From: Clostridioides difficile
Lineage (GTDB): Bacteria > Bacillota > Clostridia > Peptostreptococcales > Peptostreptococcaceae
Assembly (NCBI GenBank): GCA_012955965.1
Contig: JABBZI010000014.1
Coordinates: 1-64,000, forward strand
Direction of reading: 5' to 3'
DNA: 64,000 nt
In this document: positions 17,519 to 26,407 of the stretch, one piece after another
How the letters are laid out: each line of letters begins with the position of its first letter
How positions within the stretch are numbered: the stretch's first letter is position 1
Program-made: the position numbers and the translations under genes
The notes under the pieces: generated by a model
Told to the model about the DNA's origin: nothing
The model's database searches: none
Seen by the model: the letters and a program-made list of their open reading frames with translations, nothing else

Positions 17519-17743
17519 TTAGACACCTAATACTTGAGTTACTCCTGGAACTTCACTAACTAAAACATTTTCAATAATGGCTTTTATTGTCATAGTTGCT
17601 CCTGGACACCCACTACATGCACCTTGTAGTCTAACCAAAACTACTCCATTTTCATTTACATCTATAAGCTCTACATCTCCGCCATCTCTTTGTAATACTG
17701 GTTTTATCTTTTCTTCAAGTACTTTTTCAATCTTTTCTTTCAT
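17519..17743 (-). CDS. NifU C-terminal-domain protein (Nfu-type Fe-S scaffold)
   Basis: A 74-residue stand-alone Nfu domain that holds or transfers an Fe-S cluster in the cytoplasm. The ATG at 17743 follows GGGGGG; the open frame continues to 17806 but would run into the neighbouring gene. The pattern KIKPVLQRDGGDVELIDV and the cluster-binding CxxC in GACSGCPGATMT are intact. Size and motif match the small clostridial Nfu-like proteins. It starts 34 bases after the stop of the M20 gene and may be co-transcribed with it. Confidence 0.9.
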   Translation of the reverse strand: MKEKIEKVLEEKIKPVLQRDGGDVELIDVNENGVVLVRLQGACSGCPGATMTIKAIIENVLVSEVPGVTQVLGV

Positions 17744-17777
17744 AGTTATTCCCCCCAGAAATATTTTATTATCAAGA

Positions 17778-19145
17778 TTATACCAATGGTTTAAATTTTT
17801 GTCCATCTAATGATTTATCAAATTCGGCTTTTGCTTCATCAATAATTACAGTATTCATAAACACATCATAAGCACTACAAGCCAACACTTTAGCCGAATT
17901 TATCATGGCAGAAAACCCCATACTTGAACCTGCTGATGAACATGACTGCCAAGTATGACTTGCAACTCCAACAGGCCATGCTGCCATTGCAAATTGAGCG
18001 ACTGGTATAACATAGCTTACATCTCCAACATCAGTAGAACCAGCTAGCCCTTTATCTTTGTCTCCTTCAGCTATATTCTGATGTATATAACTCTCTACAA
18101 TAGATTTATCATTTTGGAATGATGTTGCTACACCTAGTCTTTCCTCTCTAGTAAGAGTATCACATAATTTTTTCGCAAACTCTTCTTCTTCAGATGTAGG
18201 TTTAGGACAACCTACAAAAACCATATTATCGTAAACTAAATCAGTCAGACATTGATTTGGTATATAATCATATATTCCATCTGTAACTGTATACTCCATT
18301 TCAGTCTCTGTCATCATCGCTGCTCCCTGTGCTACTTTTACTAATCTATCAAGAACATGCTCTGCATCCTTTGCTTTTTTACCTCTAATAAAATACCAGC
18401 TTTCAGCAAAACCAGGGACTACATTAGGTCTTCCTCCACCATTAGTTATAACGTAGTGCATTCTTATAGAGTCAATCACATGCTCTCTCAAATAATTTGC
18501 TCCAACATTCATAATTTCAACAGCATCAAGTGCACTTCTACCATTATGTGGAGCTTGAGCTGCATGTGCTGTTATTCCTTTAAACTTAAACTTGATAGAT
18601 AAGTTTGCTAGACTTCCTCCTCTCCAAGGTGCATTTATATCAAAAGGATGCCATGTAAATGCACAATCTACATCATCAAAGCATCCATTTACACACATGA
18701 AGGTCTTCCCTCCTCCTTCTTCTTCAGCAGGACAACCAAAATATTTTATTGTTCCATTAAATTTATTTTCTTCTATTAATTTTTTTATAGAAACAACTGC
18801 TCCTACACCTGCTACACCTAATAGGTTATGCCCACATCCATGACCTGCTTCACCTTCTACCAATGGATTTCTTTCTGTACTCACAGATTGTGATAATTCT
18901 GGTAAAGCATCATATTCTCCAAGTATTCCAATCACTGGTTTACCTTTTCCAAAACTTGCTATAAATCCAGTAGGTAAATTTTCTACTCCTTCAATTTCAA
19001 ATCCCTTTGATTTTAGGTATTCTTTTTGAATGTTACTTGCATACTTTTCTTCGAAAGCTAATTCTGGATTTTCCCATATTTTTTTAGATAAATCTATCAA
19101 CTCTTCTCTTATTTCTTCAATATTATTTATGATATACTCTTTCAT
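17778..19145 (-). CDS. M20-family amidohydrolase (AbgB-like)
   Basis: A zinc-dependent cytoplasmic amidohydrolase, 455 residues. Metal-site motifs are visible: GHGCGHNLLGVAGVGA, CPAEEEGGGKTFM, DVDCAFTWHP and near the end GVASHTWQSCSSAGSSMG. The dimerisation (lid) domain occupies roughly residues 185-300. The overall pattern is closest to the p-aminobenzoyl-glutamate utilisation protein B (AbgB) and related acyl-aminoacid hydrolases. No AbgA or AbgT partner is nearby, so the natural substrate is open. Start supported by GGAGGGG before ATG 19145. Confidence 0.88.
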   Translation of the reverse strand: MKEYIINNIEEIREELIDLSKKIWENPELAFEEKYASNIQKEYLKSKGFEIEGVENLPTGFIASFGKGKPVIGILGEYDALPELSQSVSTERNPLVEGEAGHGCGHNLLGVAGVGAVVSIKKLIEENKFNGTIKYFGCPAEEEGGGKTFMCVNGCFDDVDCAFTWHPFDINAPWRGGSLANLSIKFKFKGITAHAAQAPHNGRSALDAVEIMNVGANYLREHVIDSIRMHYVITNGGGRPNVVPGFAESWYFIRGKKAKDAEHVLDRLVKVAQGAAMMTETEMEYTVTDGIYDYIPNQCLTDLVYDNMVFVGCPKPTSEEEEFAKKLCDTLTREERLGVATSFQNDKSIVESYIHQNIAEGDKDKGLAGSTDVGDVSYVIPVAQFAMAAWPVGVASHTWQSCSSAGSSMGFSAMINSAKVLACSAYDVFMNTVIIDEAKAEFDKSLDGQKFKPLV

Positions 19146-19226
19146 AATCCCCTCCAGATATATGTATTTTGATATACTTTACAGATTATATTATATACTA
19201 ACATTCTATTTATTCATAATTTTTTG

Positions 19227-20738
19227 TTAATTAATTTGTTTCATATATTCTTCTATAGAGTGTATCTTAGCTTTATTTTGTTTCTTTACAAAGTCAATAT
19301 ATTCAATCTTCCATGATGTAGTTTCAGATTTCTGACTTACTGAAAATTCTAATAGATTAATTTCTTTCATTCTCATGTCTTCATAAAATACAACACTACC
19401 CAATATTGCCAATTCCAATTCACTTAATTCTGAAAATAACATTAAATACTCTTCTTCAAATAAGCATTCCGCTTCCAAAATATCAATAAAATCTTTTTTT
19501 GCATTAATATTTTCCTTTATTATCTTTATTTTTTCAACTATAGATGTACTATCTAATATTTTATTAAATACCTCTCTAAACGATTCATCATCTAATTTAC
19601 TTTCATCATCAATAATATAATTCTCTAAAGACTCATTTGAACTACTACTTACAATTATAATACTTTTAAAAGTATCATTCTTTATTGAACTCAACACAGA
19701 TTCAATAAATATATTTCCATATCTTTTAATATATCTTATCATTACTTCATCTTCTATACTTAACCTTTTTATCAACACTTCAATTGCTTCTACAAGTAGT
19801 GAAGTTATTTTTTTATTTTTTCTAATTTCTCTATTAATTTCTTCATAATCATCATAATTTAAATTATTATTCACCTGAATCAATTCAATTATATTATTTT
19901 CTTCATAATCTCTAGCTTCATCTCCAAAATTATTATTATATATGCTTTTAAATTGTCTTTCTAAAAACTCATATTCATATTCTGAAACCTCTAGTTTAGT
20001 TGCTTCATTACCTAAAATCGTAGAAAAAATACAATTATTTATAATAAGTTCAAATAAATTTATAAGTATGACATCACAATCTATTTTATATGTCACTCCA
20101 TAATCATAAAATAATTTTTCTCTATCTTTCTTTTTAAATAAATTACAAAACCTATTTTCTATATCTATACTCTCAATATAATTCTTTACATAATAGATAC
20201 CTTGAACATCCATATCGTCTAATGCCAATGGGTAATCTATACTCACTGGAATGTCATGAGCCTCAAATTTTATAACATAATTTTTAAAGAAACCTGCTAG
20301 TTCTATCAAAGTATCATTATAAGCTATTGAGTTAGTATCTAACTTTCTATTTATCATTAATTCATAAAAACTCTCTAATTCAATTAAATCATTTTCTAAT
20401 ATTTTAATACCTTCTATATACATATTTTTTATATTTTTAGCAGTCAATTCTACAACTCTCTTTTCCAAATTTTCTAATTTATTTATATATGCATCAATAG
20501 CATACCATATTGAAATCAACAACCTCTCAGCTACTTCTGTCCTTACTGATGTACTTTGACCATTTGTATATTTTTTAATCAAATCTATAAGTATTAGAGA
20601 TATTTCTTGTTGTATGCTATATACTTCTCTTTCATCTATTACTTTATAATTTAGACATTCCTTAAGCAAAGATATTGAATATTGATTTTTTATTAAATTA
20701 TTTTCGTTTATATTAATATCGCTTAAATTATTTGACAT
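19227..20738 (-). CDS. DUF6179-family protein, function unknown
   Basis: A 503-residue cytoplasmic protein; ATG at 20738 after AGGAGAGAG (the frame extends four codons past the first ATG, to 20756). No signal peptide, no membrane helix, no catalytic motif. It is highly acidic and Ile/Glu/Asn-rich and probably all-helical. I believe it belongs to DUF6179, whose genes sit beside DUF6323 genes in Clostridia, as here (21 bases after the DUF6323 stop). Recurring pairing implies a joint role, but none is known to me. It is the second gene of a two-gene operon driven by the palindrome-overlapped promoter at 21270-21308. Confidence 0.72.
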   Translation of the reverse strand: MSNNLSDININENNLIKNQYSISLLKECLNYKVIDEREVYSIQQEISLILIDLIKKYTNGQSTSVRTEVAERLLISIWYAIDAYINKLENLEKRVVELTAKNIKNMYIEGIKILENDLIELESFYELMINRKLDTNSIAYNDTLIELAGFFKNYVIKFEAHDIPVSIDYPLALDDMDVQGIYYVKNYIESIDIENRFCNLFKKKDREKLFYDYGVTYKIDCDVILINLFELIINNCIFSTILGNEATKLEVSEYEYEFLERQFKSIYNNNFGDEARDYEENNIIELIQVNNNLNYDDYEEINREIRKNKKITSLLVEAIEVLIKRLSIEDEVMIRYIKRYGNIFIESVLSSIKNDTFKSIIIVSSSSNESLENYIIDDESKLDDESFREVFNKILDSTSIVEKIKIIKENINAKKDFIDILEAECLFEEEYLMLFSELSELELAILGSVVFYEDMRMKEINLLEFSVSQKSETTSWKIEYIDFVKKQNKAKIHSIEEYMKQIN

Positions 20739-20759
20739 AGAACTCTCTCCTATCATATA

Positions 20760-21194
20760 TTAAACTTCTCCAAACTTAAATTTCTTTGCAAATTCATCTG
20801 CTTCTCCTCTTACATTATCGAGATTGCCTGAAAATTTTTCATAAAGTTCATCTAGCATTTCTATAATCTCATCATCACTTATCTTATCATTCGTTTCATT
20901 TTTTAAATAATAAAAAATTTCTTGCATATCATTAATAGCTTCTAAATAATCATCCATATTTGTAAACTGTGATTTGTATATATTTTCTATCAATTGTTTT
21001 GTGACTTTTATGTCCAACTCTATTCTGCCATACCCCTTTAAAGTATAATTTCTTGAAGTTATTATATCTTTTACATCTACTTCTGAAAGAACTAAACCAT
21101 ACTCCTTAGATTCTTTATTAGTATCAAGTAACTCATTCTTTTCTATTTCTTTTAAACCTTGATGCATAGAACTCAAAATAATGGGTGATATCAT
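20760..21194 (-). CDS. DUF6323-family protein, function unknown
   Basis: A 144-residue acidic, helical protein with an AAGGAG ribosome site. Visible segments include LVLSEVDVKDIITSRNYTL, GRIELDIKVTKQLIE and a C-terminal helical region around residues 105-140. No known catalytic or metal motif. I recall this as DUF6323, found upstream of DUF6179 in Clostridia. The two genes are close together and must share the promoter upstream of this one. A regulator, chaperone-like pair or assembly factor are all possible; nothing in the sequence decides between them. Confidence 0.72.
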   Translation of the reverse strand: MISPIILSSMHQGLKEIEKNELLDTNKESKEYGLVLSEVDVKDIITSRNYTLKGYGRIELDIKVTKQLIENIYKSQFTNMDDYLEAINDMQEIFYYLKNETNDKISDDEIIEMLDELYEKFSGNLDNVRGEADEFAKKFKFGEV

Positions 21195-21269
21195 TTGAAA
21201 TTCTCCTTTTTTCTATTGACTTTTATACATTTTTATGTTATATTTAAATTAGTATAAACTATTCCATTT

Positions 21270-21308
21270 ACTACTTATAATAATATTATTATAAGTAGTT
21301 TTTGTCAA
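21270..21308 (-). promoter_or_regulatory. Promoter of the DUF6323-DUF6179 operon overlapped by a 30-bp perfect palindrome
   Basis: On the minus strand, -35 TTGACA (21303-21308), 17-base spacer and -10 TATTAT (21280-21285). Bases 21270-21299 form a perfect palindrome with arms ACTACTTATAATAAT and ATTATTATAAGTAGT and no loop, covering the -10 and most of the spacer. This is the geometry of a repressor operator. The core TTATAATAATATTATTATAA resembles Fur/PerR-type boxes. Confidence 0.75.
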
Positions 21309-21434
21309 TTCAAAATTAACATCTCAATCAAATTTTTCAATAAAAAAATACCACCACTCAGACATATAATTTTCTATAACTACTTTTTTGAAGTTATTTA
21401 TAATTAAAATCTAAACAATGATATCTTTATTAAT

Positions 21435-22346
21435 TTATTTATCTTTTTTAGCCCTACTTCTACTTTTCTTTACATTTGAACAATTTCTACAAGAAGGTGA
21501 ACAATATTGAGATTTGGAATTTGTAGGAATATAAATTTTCCCACAATACTTGCATTTATTTAAAGAAGGAGGCTCACTTGTAATTGCAAATGCATATATA
21601 GTCTCAATTGCAGTCTTCAAAGAATCAAATTCCCACGCAATAGTTGGTTTATCCAATTGACTTATAGAAAACCCTATCTTCTGAGGATTAAATCCGCCAG
21701 ACATAATAGTAACATTTTCAGTTAATAGATTTGATGTATTTTTATATACACAAACTTGATTAAAGTGTCTACACATATCCTTAGCAAAACTTACAATCCA
21801 GTCTAATTGTTCAGTATAAAACTTTGAAAATACTAAATCCAAAATTAATGGTCTCTTTCCAAAAAACTTAGGTGACTCTTCTCTTTTTGATACATCTATA
21901 CCTCTTCTGTATTTCTTAAAATACACATCATCATCACTTGCAAATGGTATAAACATGTTTACATATTCATCAGTACTCAATATATTATCTTTTGTAATAT
22001 AATTCTTTTCAATCATTAGCACTCTTTCTTCTCCAACTATGTCTCTATTATATACACTTGAATAAATCAAACCCAATAATCCATATTTTTTTACAAATTC
22101 AAGTACTTCTTTTTTTAATCTCATTTCTTTTGTCTCTTTTGGTATATCTTGCAATGCTTCTTGTCCTATACAAATTATATCTACTATTATGTCATCTGCG
22201 ACATCAAATGGGTTATACATAGTAAATACAGCATCTTCAGTTGGAACTATATATAACTCATCATCTTCAGTAATTTTATATTCATAGTCACTATATCTAA
22301 TCCAATCACTTGCAAAATTTCCTATTAATTCTATTTTTTTATTCAT
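21435..22346 (-). CDS. Hypothetical protein with C-terminal CGNR-like zinc finger
   Basis: A 303-residue cytoplasmic protein. The N-terminal 250 residues have no motif I recognise. The C-terminus carries a four-Cys finger, CKYCGKIYIP followed by QYCSPSCRNCSNVKKSRSR, like the CGNR/abortive-type zinc fingers at the end of some bacterial regulators and SAM-domain proteins, with a basic tail suited to nucleic-acid binding. The start has AAGGAGC upstream. A TTGACA -35 (22431-22436 on the plus map) and an inverted repeat at 22366-22401 lie in its leader. Not in an operon with its neighbours. Confidence 0.65.
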   Translation of the reverse strand: MNKKIELIGNFASDWIRYSDYEYKITEDDELYIVPTEDAVFTMYNPFDVADDIIVDIICIGQEALQDIPKETKEMRLKKEVLEFVKKYGLLGLIYSSVYNRDIVGEERVLMIEKNYITKDNILSTDEYVNMFIPFASDDDVYFKKYRRGIDVSKREESPKFFGKRPLILDLVFSKFYTEQLDWIVSFAKDMCRHFNQVCVYKNTSNLLTENVTIMSGGFNPQKIGFSISQLDKPTIAWEFDSLKTAIETIYAFAITSEPPSLNKCKYCGKIYIPTNSKSQYCSPSCRNCSNVKKSRSRAKKDK

Positions 22347-22365
22347 AATAATTGTCCGCTCCTTT

Positions 22366-22401
22366 AAATGTAATATTTAAATATATTTTACTATTACATT
22401 T
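22366..22401 (-). promoter_or_regulatory. Inverted repeat in the leader of the zinc-finger gene
   Basis: AAATGTAATA (22366-22375) and TATTACATTT (22392-22401), 10-bp arms 16 bases apart, just upstream of the ribosome site and downstream of a predicted promoter. Confidence 0.45.
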
Positions 22402-22565
22402 TTAGTTTATTCTATAATTTATTATATGTCAACTTATCTTTTTACATTTATATCACATTTAAAATATATAGTAGGCTTATCAAGCTAAAATCCTTTACTA
22501 ATATCAATTAACTCATAATTAATTTTATAAAAACTATTTACATCTGAAATTAATCTCTTTATAAT

Positions 22566-22598
22566 TAATATGTAATATATTTTTAAATTTACATATTA
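22566..22598 (+). promoter_or_regulatory. Inverted repeat upstream of the GIY-YIG gene
   Basis: TAATATGTAA (22566-22575) and TTACATATTA (22589-22598). The half-site TGTAA/TTACA is shared with the repeat at 22366-22401 on the other side of this divergent intergenic region. Confidence 0.4.
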
Positions 22599-22629
22599 CA
22601 AACAAATTATGAAAAGAGGAATCTAAAGC

Positions 22630-22983
22630 ATGGATAGAAAACGTGAATTAAAACAACTATATAAAGAAATGAAATTTGACATTGGAGTATTTATAATAAA
22701 AAGCGATATTACAAAGAAGATTTACCTAGGAAAGAGCAATGATATAAAAAGCAAATTTAACTCCCTCAAATTTCAGCTTAGCGCTGAGTCATGTATGATA
22801 AAAGATTTAAATAACGATTGGAAAAAGCATGGAAAACAAGCTTTTACATTTGAAGTCTTAGAACTTATAAAACATGATGATAACAAAACTGAAAAAGACT
22901 ACTTAGAAGAACTAGATATTTTAGAGATGGTTTGGTTAGAAAAGTTAAAAGAAGATAATTCTTATGAAATTTATTCTATCTAA
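22630..22983 (+). CDS. GIY-YIG-domain small protein
   Basis: A 117-residue protein built on a single GIY-YIG fold. The first motif is degenerate (GVFIIKSDITKKIYLGKSNDIKSK; GVF in place of GIY and YLG in place of YIG), followed by the family's conserved SxxIKDLNNDWKKHGKQAFTFEVLE block. In active nucleases an Arg follows the second motif at about ten residues; here the corresponding position is Lys-rich, so catalysis is uncertain. Ribosome site AAGAGGA. Stand-alone, with a strong terminator. Confidence 0.75.
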   Translation: MDRKRELKQLYKEMKFDIGVFIIKSDITKKIYLGKSNDIKSKFNSLKFQLSAESCMIKDLNNDWKKHGKQAFTFEVLELIKHDDNKTEKDYLEELDILEMVWLEKLKEDNSYEIYSI

Positions 22984-23001
22984 AAATTATGTAATATATT
23001 A

Positions 23002-23037
23002 AAGAAACGCATTTTATTTAAACAAAATGCGTTTCTT
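23002..23037. terminator. Bidirectional terminator between the GIY-YIG gene and cwp25
   Basis: AAGAAACGCATTTT (23002-23015) and its exact complement at 23024-23037 form a 14-bp stem with an 8-base loop, between convergent genes. Confidence 0.85.
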
Positions 23038-23113
23038 ACATACTCTATACCACTATAAATGAATAATATACTAATTTTACAATATACATATTCATTTTAC
23101 TAACAACATTATA

Positions 23114-24055
23114 TTACTTTTTTACAGCATTTAAACACTGCTCTATAATATTCTTATCGCTTATACCTATTGCTGTTACTTTATTAGCTCCCTTTAATAC
23201 ACTCTTATCACTTTTATTTGAAACTAATACAACAGGAGCATTTTTTGCAAGTGGTGATGCAACTAAAGTATAAACCAAATCATCTCCACTTGTTACATAA
23301 AATTCTTTTGCTTCATTATAGAACTTTTCAATTACATTTTTATTAGTTTGGTATCTATCAACACCACCAATTCTAGTTGCTCTATATCTATTCACTATGT
23401 AATCGCTTAATGTAGACTCTCCTCCAATAGCATATACTGGAACAGAAGAAACACCAAATAATGGGTCTAAATCTGTATCTTCTTCTGCTGAAGCTATATC
23501 TTTTGTCAATATTATAGGAGAACCATCTCTATACGCAACAGATGCAACATTCACTGCATCAGCTTCATCTTTAAATCCATTTACTAAAAACATCTTATCA
23601 CTACTCTTGATTTTTTCTATTTCACCTGCAATTTTATAACTTGTATCTACTCTATCTACTCCATCAATTCTTATAACTTGCATTCTTCTCATAAGTAACA
23701 TTTTTTCTACATCTTTACTTATAGTATTCTCTCCACCTATTACATATATCTTAGTAACTCTATTTAATCTTTGCAATGTTGCCTCTGGTATATCATTCTT
23801 ATTAGTTAATAAAATAGCTGCATTATTTACTCCTGCAAGACCACTAGCAGCGATACCATCTACCATAGTAGAATCAGAGTTAATCAAAACTGCTGTTGTA
23901 AAATCTTGCTTATCTGAAATAAGCCCAGCTGTCTCATATTTATCTACCCCTTGAATATTTTCAATCTTATCTAGCGCATTTATTGATACTGGAAAACTAA
24001 CACTTAATAATAATGCTGAAATCCCTAACGCTAATATCTTTTTACTAAACCTCAT
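23114..24055 (-). CDS. cwp25: Cell-wall-binding-repeat protein, Cwp25-like
   Basis: A secreted cell-wall protein of 313 residues. Signal peptide at 1-27 (cleavage after SINA), then three CWB2 (PF04122) repeats covering the whole mature chain; each repeat carries the family signature (IQGVDKYETA at about 34, IDGVDRVDTSYKIA at about 130, IGGVDRYQTNKNVI at about 230) and ends with a conserved VIGGEN/AIGGES/AIGISD turn. CWB2 trimers anchor C. difficile S-layer proteins to cell-wall polysaccharide PSII. There is no extra functional domain, so this is an anchor-only protein, as described for Cwp25. Confidence 0.88.
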   Translation of the reverse strand: MRFSKKILALGISALLLSVSFPVSINALDKIENIQGVDKYETAGLISDKQDFTTAVLINSDSTMVDGIAASGLAGVNNAAILLTNKNDIPEATLQRLNRVTKIYVIGGENTISKDVEKMLLMRRMQVIRIDGVDRVDTSYKIAGEIEKIKSSDKMFLVNGFKDEADAVNVASVAYRDGSPIILTKDIASAEEDTDLDPLFGVSSVPVYAIGGESTLSDYIVNRYRATRIGGVDRYQTNKNVIEKFYNEAKEFYVTSGDDLVYTLVASPLAKNAPVVLVSNKSDKSVLKGANKVTAIGISDKNIIEQCLNAVKK

Positions 24056-24155
24056 AAATTACCTCCCTAAAAACAAGTATATTTATTACTAGTATAATAT
24101 AAAATCACCTAAAAATAGTATAAAAATAGTTACATTTTTTATAAATTAAATAATA

Positions 24156-25391
24156 TTAAATCAAACATGCTTCATCCATTAAAATGACTTCGTTCATTCT
24201 ATGGACTAAACCATCCCAAGTTTTTTTAGACATATCTATAGATGTCCTCTCATTTGAGTGATTCAATAAAGATTGTATTCTAGTATCTATGGAATTATAC
24301 AGATTCTTCTCAAAGATATACAATTCTTCCTCTTTTGGAATACCTTCTTTCTGCATAAAAGGTAGAGGAATATACTCTATCTTTCCTGAGTTATTAATCT
24401 CACTACCAATCCATTCTTTAACACCAAGAATATCAGTAGTAATCACATCTGTACCACAAGATAAAGCTTCTAAAACAACAACTGGTAATCCTTCATAAAA
24501 CGATGGTAACACAAATATTTGTGACATATTAAATAACTCAGCTAAATCTCTCTGTTCTAATTTTCCTAGGAAATTCATCTTAAATGGAGACTTATCTGCA
24601 AGTTTAACTATCTCGTTATACGATTCAATATCACTTCCAGTACCTGCAAAATCAACTTCTATTAACTCTTTATTATATTTTAATTTAGATATAGCTTTTA
24701 TAAATGGAATTAGTCCCTTTGATTTGCATATCTTACCTGCAAATACTATTTTTATTTTATCATCTTTTCTTTTATAGTGTTTATTATAAAATATATCATC
24801 ATTATAACCACTGCCAATTACAACTACTTTACTTTCACTTATTCCAAAAGCCCTTACAATATCATATTTTTGATTCTCATGAAGAGCAAATATTAAGTCC
24901 AGTTTCTTTATATTTGATATTATGTATTCTTTTTCTAAATCAATAGTATTTAGTTGCCTTAAACAAGTTCCATGGCAAATAGACATTACCTTTATATCTT
25001 TTACAATCTCTCTAACAAATGCAGTTAATAGATACAAATGATGGCATATTATAATATCTGGCTTAAAATCATTCATAACCTTATCTATATTTGCTTTAAA
25101 CCGATTTTTTAATCTATTTATCATTTCTATATTTAAATCTCTATATCTTGTACTTTCATATGGCATAGAATCACTCATGCCTACAACAGGAAAATTTAAT
25201 TCTCCACAATTATATTTTACTGGATAAAAGCTTACATCATCTGGAAAACAATTTACATCATCATTCACATCTATCCCCGCAATTACAGCCTGCCTATAAC
25301 CCACCTTTTCAAAACCTTTTATCATACCAGATAAATATATACCGCTACCTGTACTATTTGGTTTTTGTGTTATTATATGAAGAATTTTCAT
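24156..25391 (-). CDS. Glycosyltransferase family 4 (GT-B)
   Basis: A 411-residue GT-B retaining glycosyltransferase, cytoplasmic. N-terminal acceptor half begins MKILHIITQKPNSTGSG with the glycine-rich loop; the C-terminal half has IVFAGKICKSKGLIPFIKAI, the nucleotide-sugar region and the E-x7-E motif in EGLPVVVLEALSCG. Sugar donor and acceptor cannot be told. It starts 43 bases after a PP2C-type phosphatase gene, and the Cwp25-like wall protein follows 100 bases downstream; a role in cell-surface glycan or an intracellular signalling glycan is possible. Confidence 0.88.
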   Translation of the reverse strand: MKILHIITQKPNSTGSGIYLSGMIKGFEKVGYRQAVIAGIDVNDDVNCFPDDVSFYPVKYNCGELNFPVVGMSDSMPYESTRYRDLNIEMINRLKNRFKANIDKVMNDFKPDIIICHHLYLLTAFVREIVKDIKVMSICHGTCLRQLNTIDLEKEYIISNIKKLDLIFALHENQKYDIVRAFGISESKVVVIGSGYNDDIFYNKHYKRKDDKIKIVFAGKICKSKGLIPFIKAISKLKYNKELIEVDFAGTGSDIESYNEIVKLADKSPFKMNFLGKLEQRDLAELFNMSQIFVLPSFYEGLPVVVLEALSCGTDVITTDILGVKEWIGSEINNSGKIEYIPLPFMQKEGIPKEEELYIFEKNLYNSIDTRIQSLLNHSNERTSIDMSKKTWDGLVHRMNEVILMDEACLI

Positions 25392-25434
25392 TTTTCACCT
25401 ACCTCCTTTCTAAAATTAAATAGTTCCATAAGGT

Positions 25435-26289
25435 TTAATCATTATATATATCTAAATATAAGCAAGACGAATCATCTTTTACTTTAAATCGTGGAACTTT
25501 AACTGCTTTATAATCATTATCCTCAAAATCTCTTACCTTATTGTGTATATATCCTATACCAAATTTTTCTGCTATACGTATTAATTCTTCTTCTTTTATG
25601 AGATTATATCTGTCACATGCACTTGTAAAACCATCACTTGTCAACATCAATTGAAAATCTTTTTTTATTTCAAGGTATCCATATATAGAATTTTTTACAG
25701 CTTCCTCATCAAAATCCAATATCCAATATCCATCTTTTGTATTTTTCTTCAATCTATTGCTTACTATTGTATCCATAACACTAGCTTTAATCTCATCAAA
25801 TGTCATTTCTTCCAAGTTATGAAGTTTACTCATCTCATCAAATACGATATTATCAAACTTACAAATGCTTCTATCCTTTATAACTTTTGAATCACCATTT
25901 TTAATGAACAATGCACAATCTCCTAATAAAAAATACTCTACCTTATTTTCATGGAATTTTACAATAGCTATAGAACTCGATGGCAAATCTAATTTTTCTA
26001 CCTTTATCCCATTTAGCCTTAGCTCATACTCTTTTTTTACCTCTATTATTCCACTATTAACAATACTCTTTAATGATTCTTCTCTACTTATATTTTTATA
26101 TAGATACCTATTCCACCACTGAACATACCATCTCGCATCGCTTTCATTTGATATTAAGTTTTTTCCATTAAGTCCTGTAGCACCGTCTAAAACCCATGCA
26201 CCGAATGGATTTATACCAACTACATCTTCATTAAATTTAGCTGTCCCTTGACTACACAATAGGCTATAGTCTCTTATATTTAAAGCCAT
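25435..26289 (-). CDS. PP2C-family serine/threonine protein phosphatase
   Basis: A 284-residue phosphatase-like protein; start ATG 26289 after TTGGAGGT (upstream in-frame extension rejected). Metal ligands of the PPM fold are present: NED at residues 20-22, the WVLDGATGL motif with Asp35, LLGDCALFI in the middle and LMLTSDGF toward the C-terminus. The domain is a compact variant without the usual PrkC-partner context. It is followed by a glycosyltransferase, an uncommon pairing. Target unknown; dephosphorylation of a sugar phosphate instead of a protein is possible. Confidence 0.82.
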   Translation of the reverse strand: MALNIRDYSLLCSQGTAKFNEDVVGINPFGAWVLDGATGLNGKNLISNESDARWYVQWWNRYLYKNISREESLKSIVNSGIIEVKKEYELRLNGIKVEKLDLPSSSIAIVKFHENKVEYFLLGDCALFIKNGDSKVIKDRSICKFDNIVFDEMSKLHNLEEMTFDEIKASVMDTIVSNRLKKNTKDGYWILDFDEEAVKNSIYGYLEIKKDFQLMLTSDGFTSACDRYNLIKEEELIRIAEKFGIGYIHNKVRDFEDNDYKAVKVPRFKVKDDSSCLYLDIYND

Positions 26290-26350
26290 ATCAACCTCCA
26301 AATTGAATATCTAAAAATAAAGTTCTATTTAAAATTATACAGTAAATAAA

Positions 26351-26381
26351 AAAATCTACAACAAAACTTGTTGTAGATTTT
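26351..26381 (-). terminator. Terminator of the AICAR transformylase gene
   Basis: AAAATCTACAACAA (26351-26364), 3-base loop, exact complement at 26368-26381; the minus-strand reading runs into TTTTTTT. Confidence 0.85.
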
Positions 26382-26407
26382 AACTTAATTTATATTTACT
26401 TTATCTT

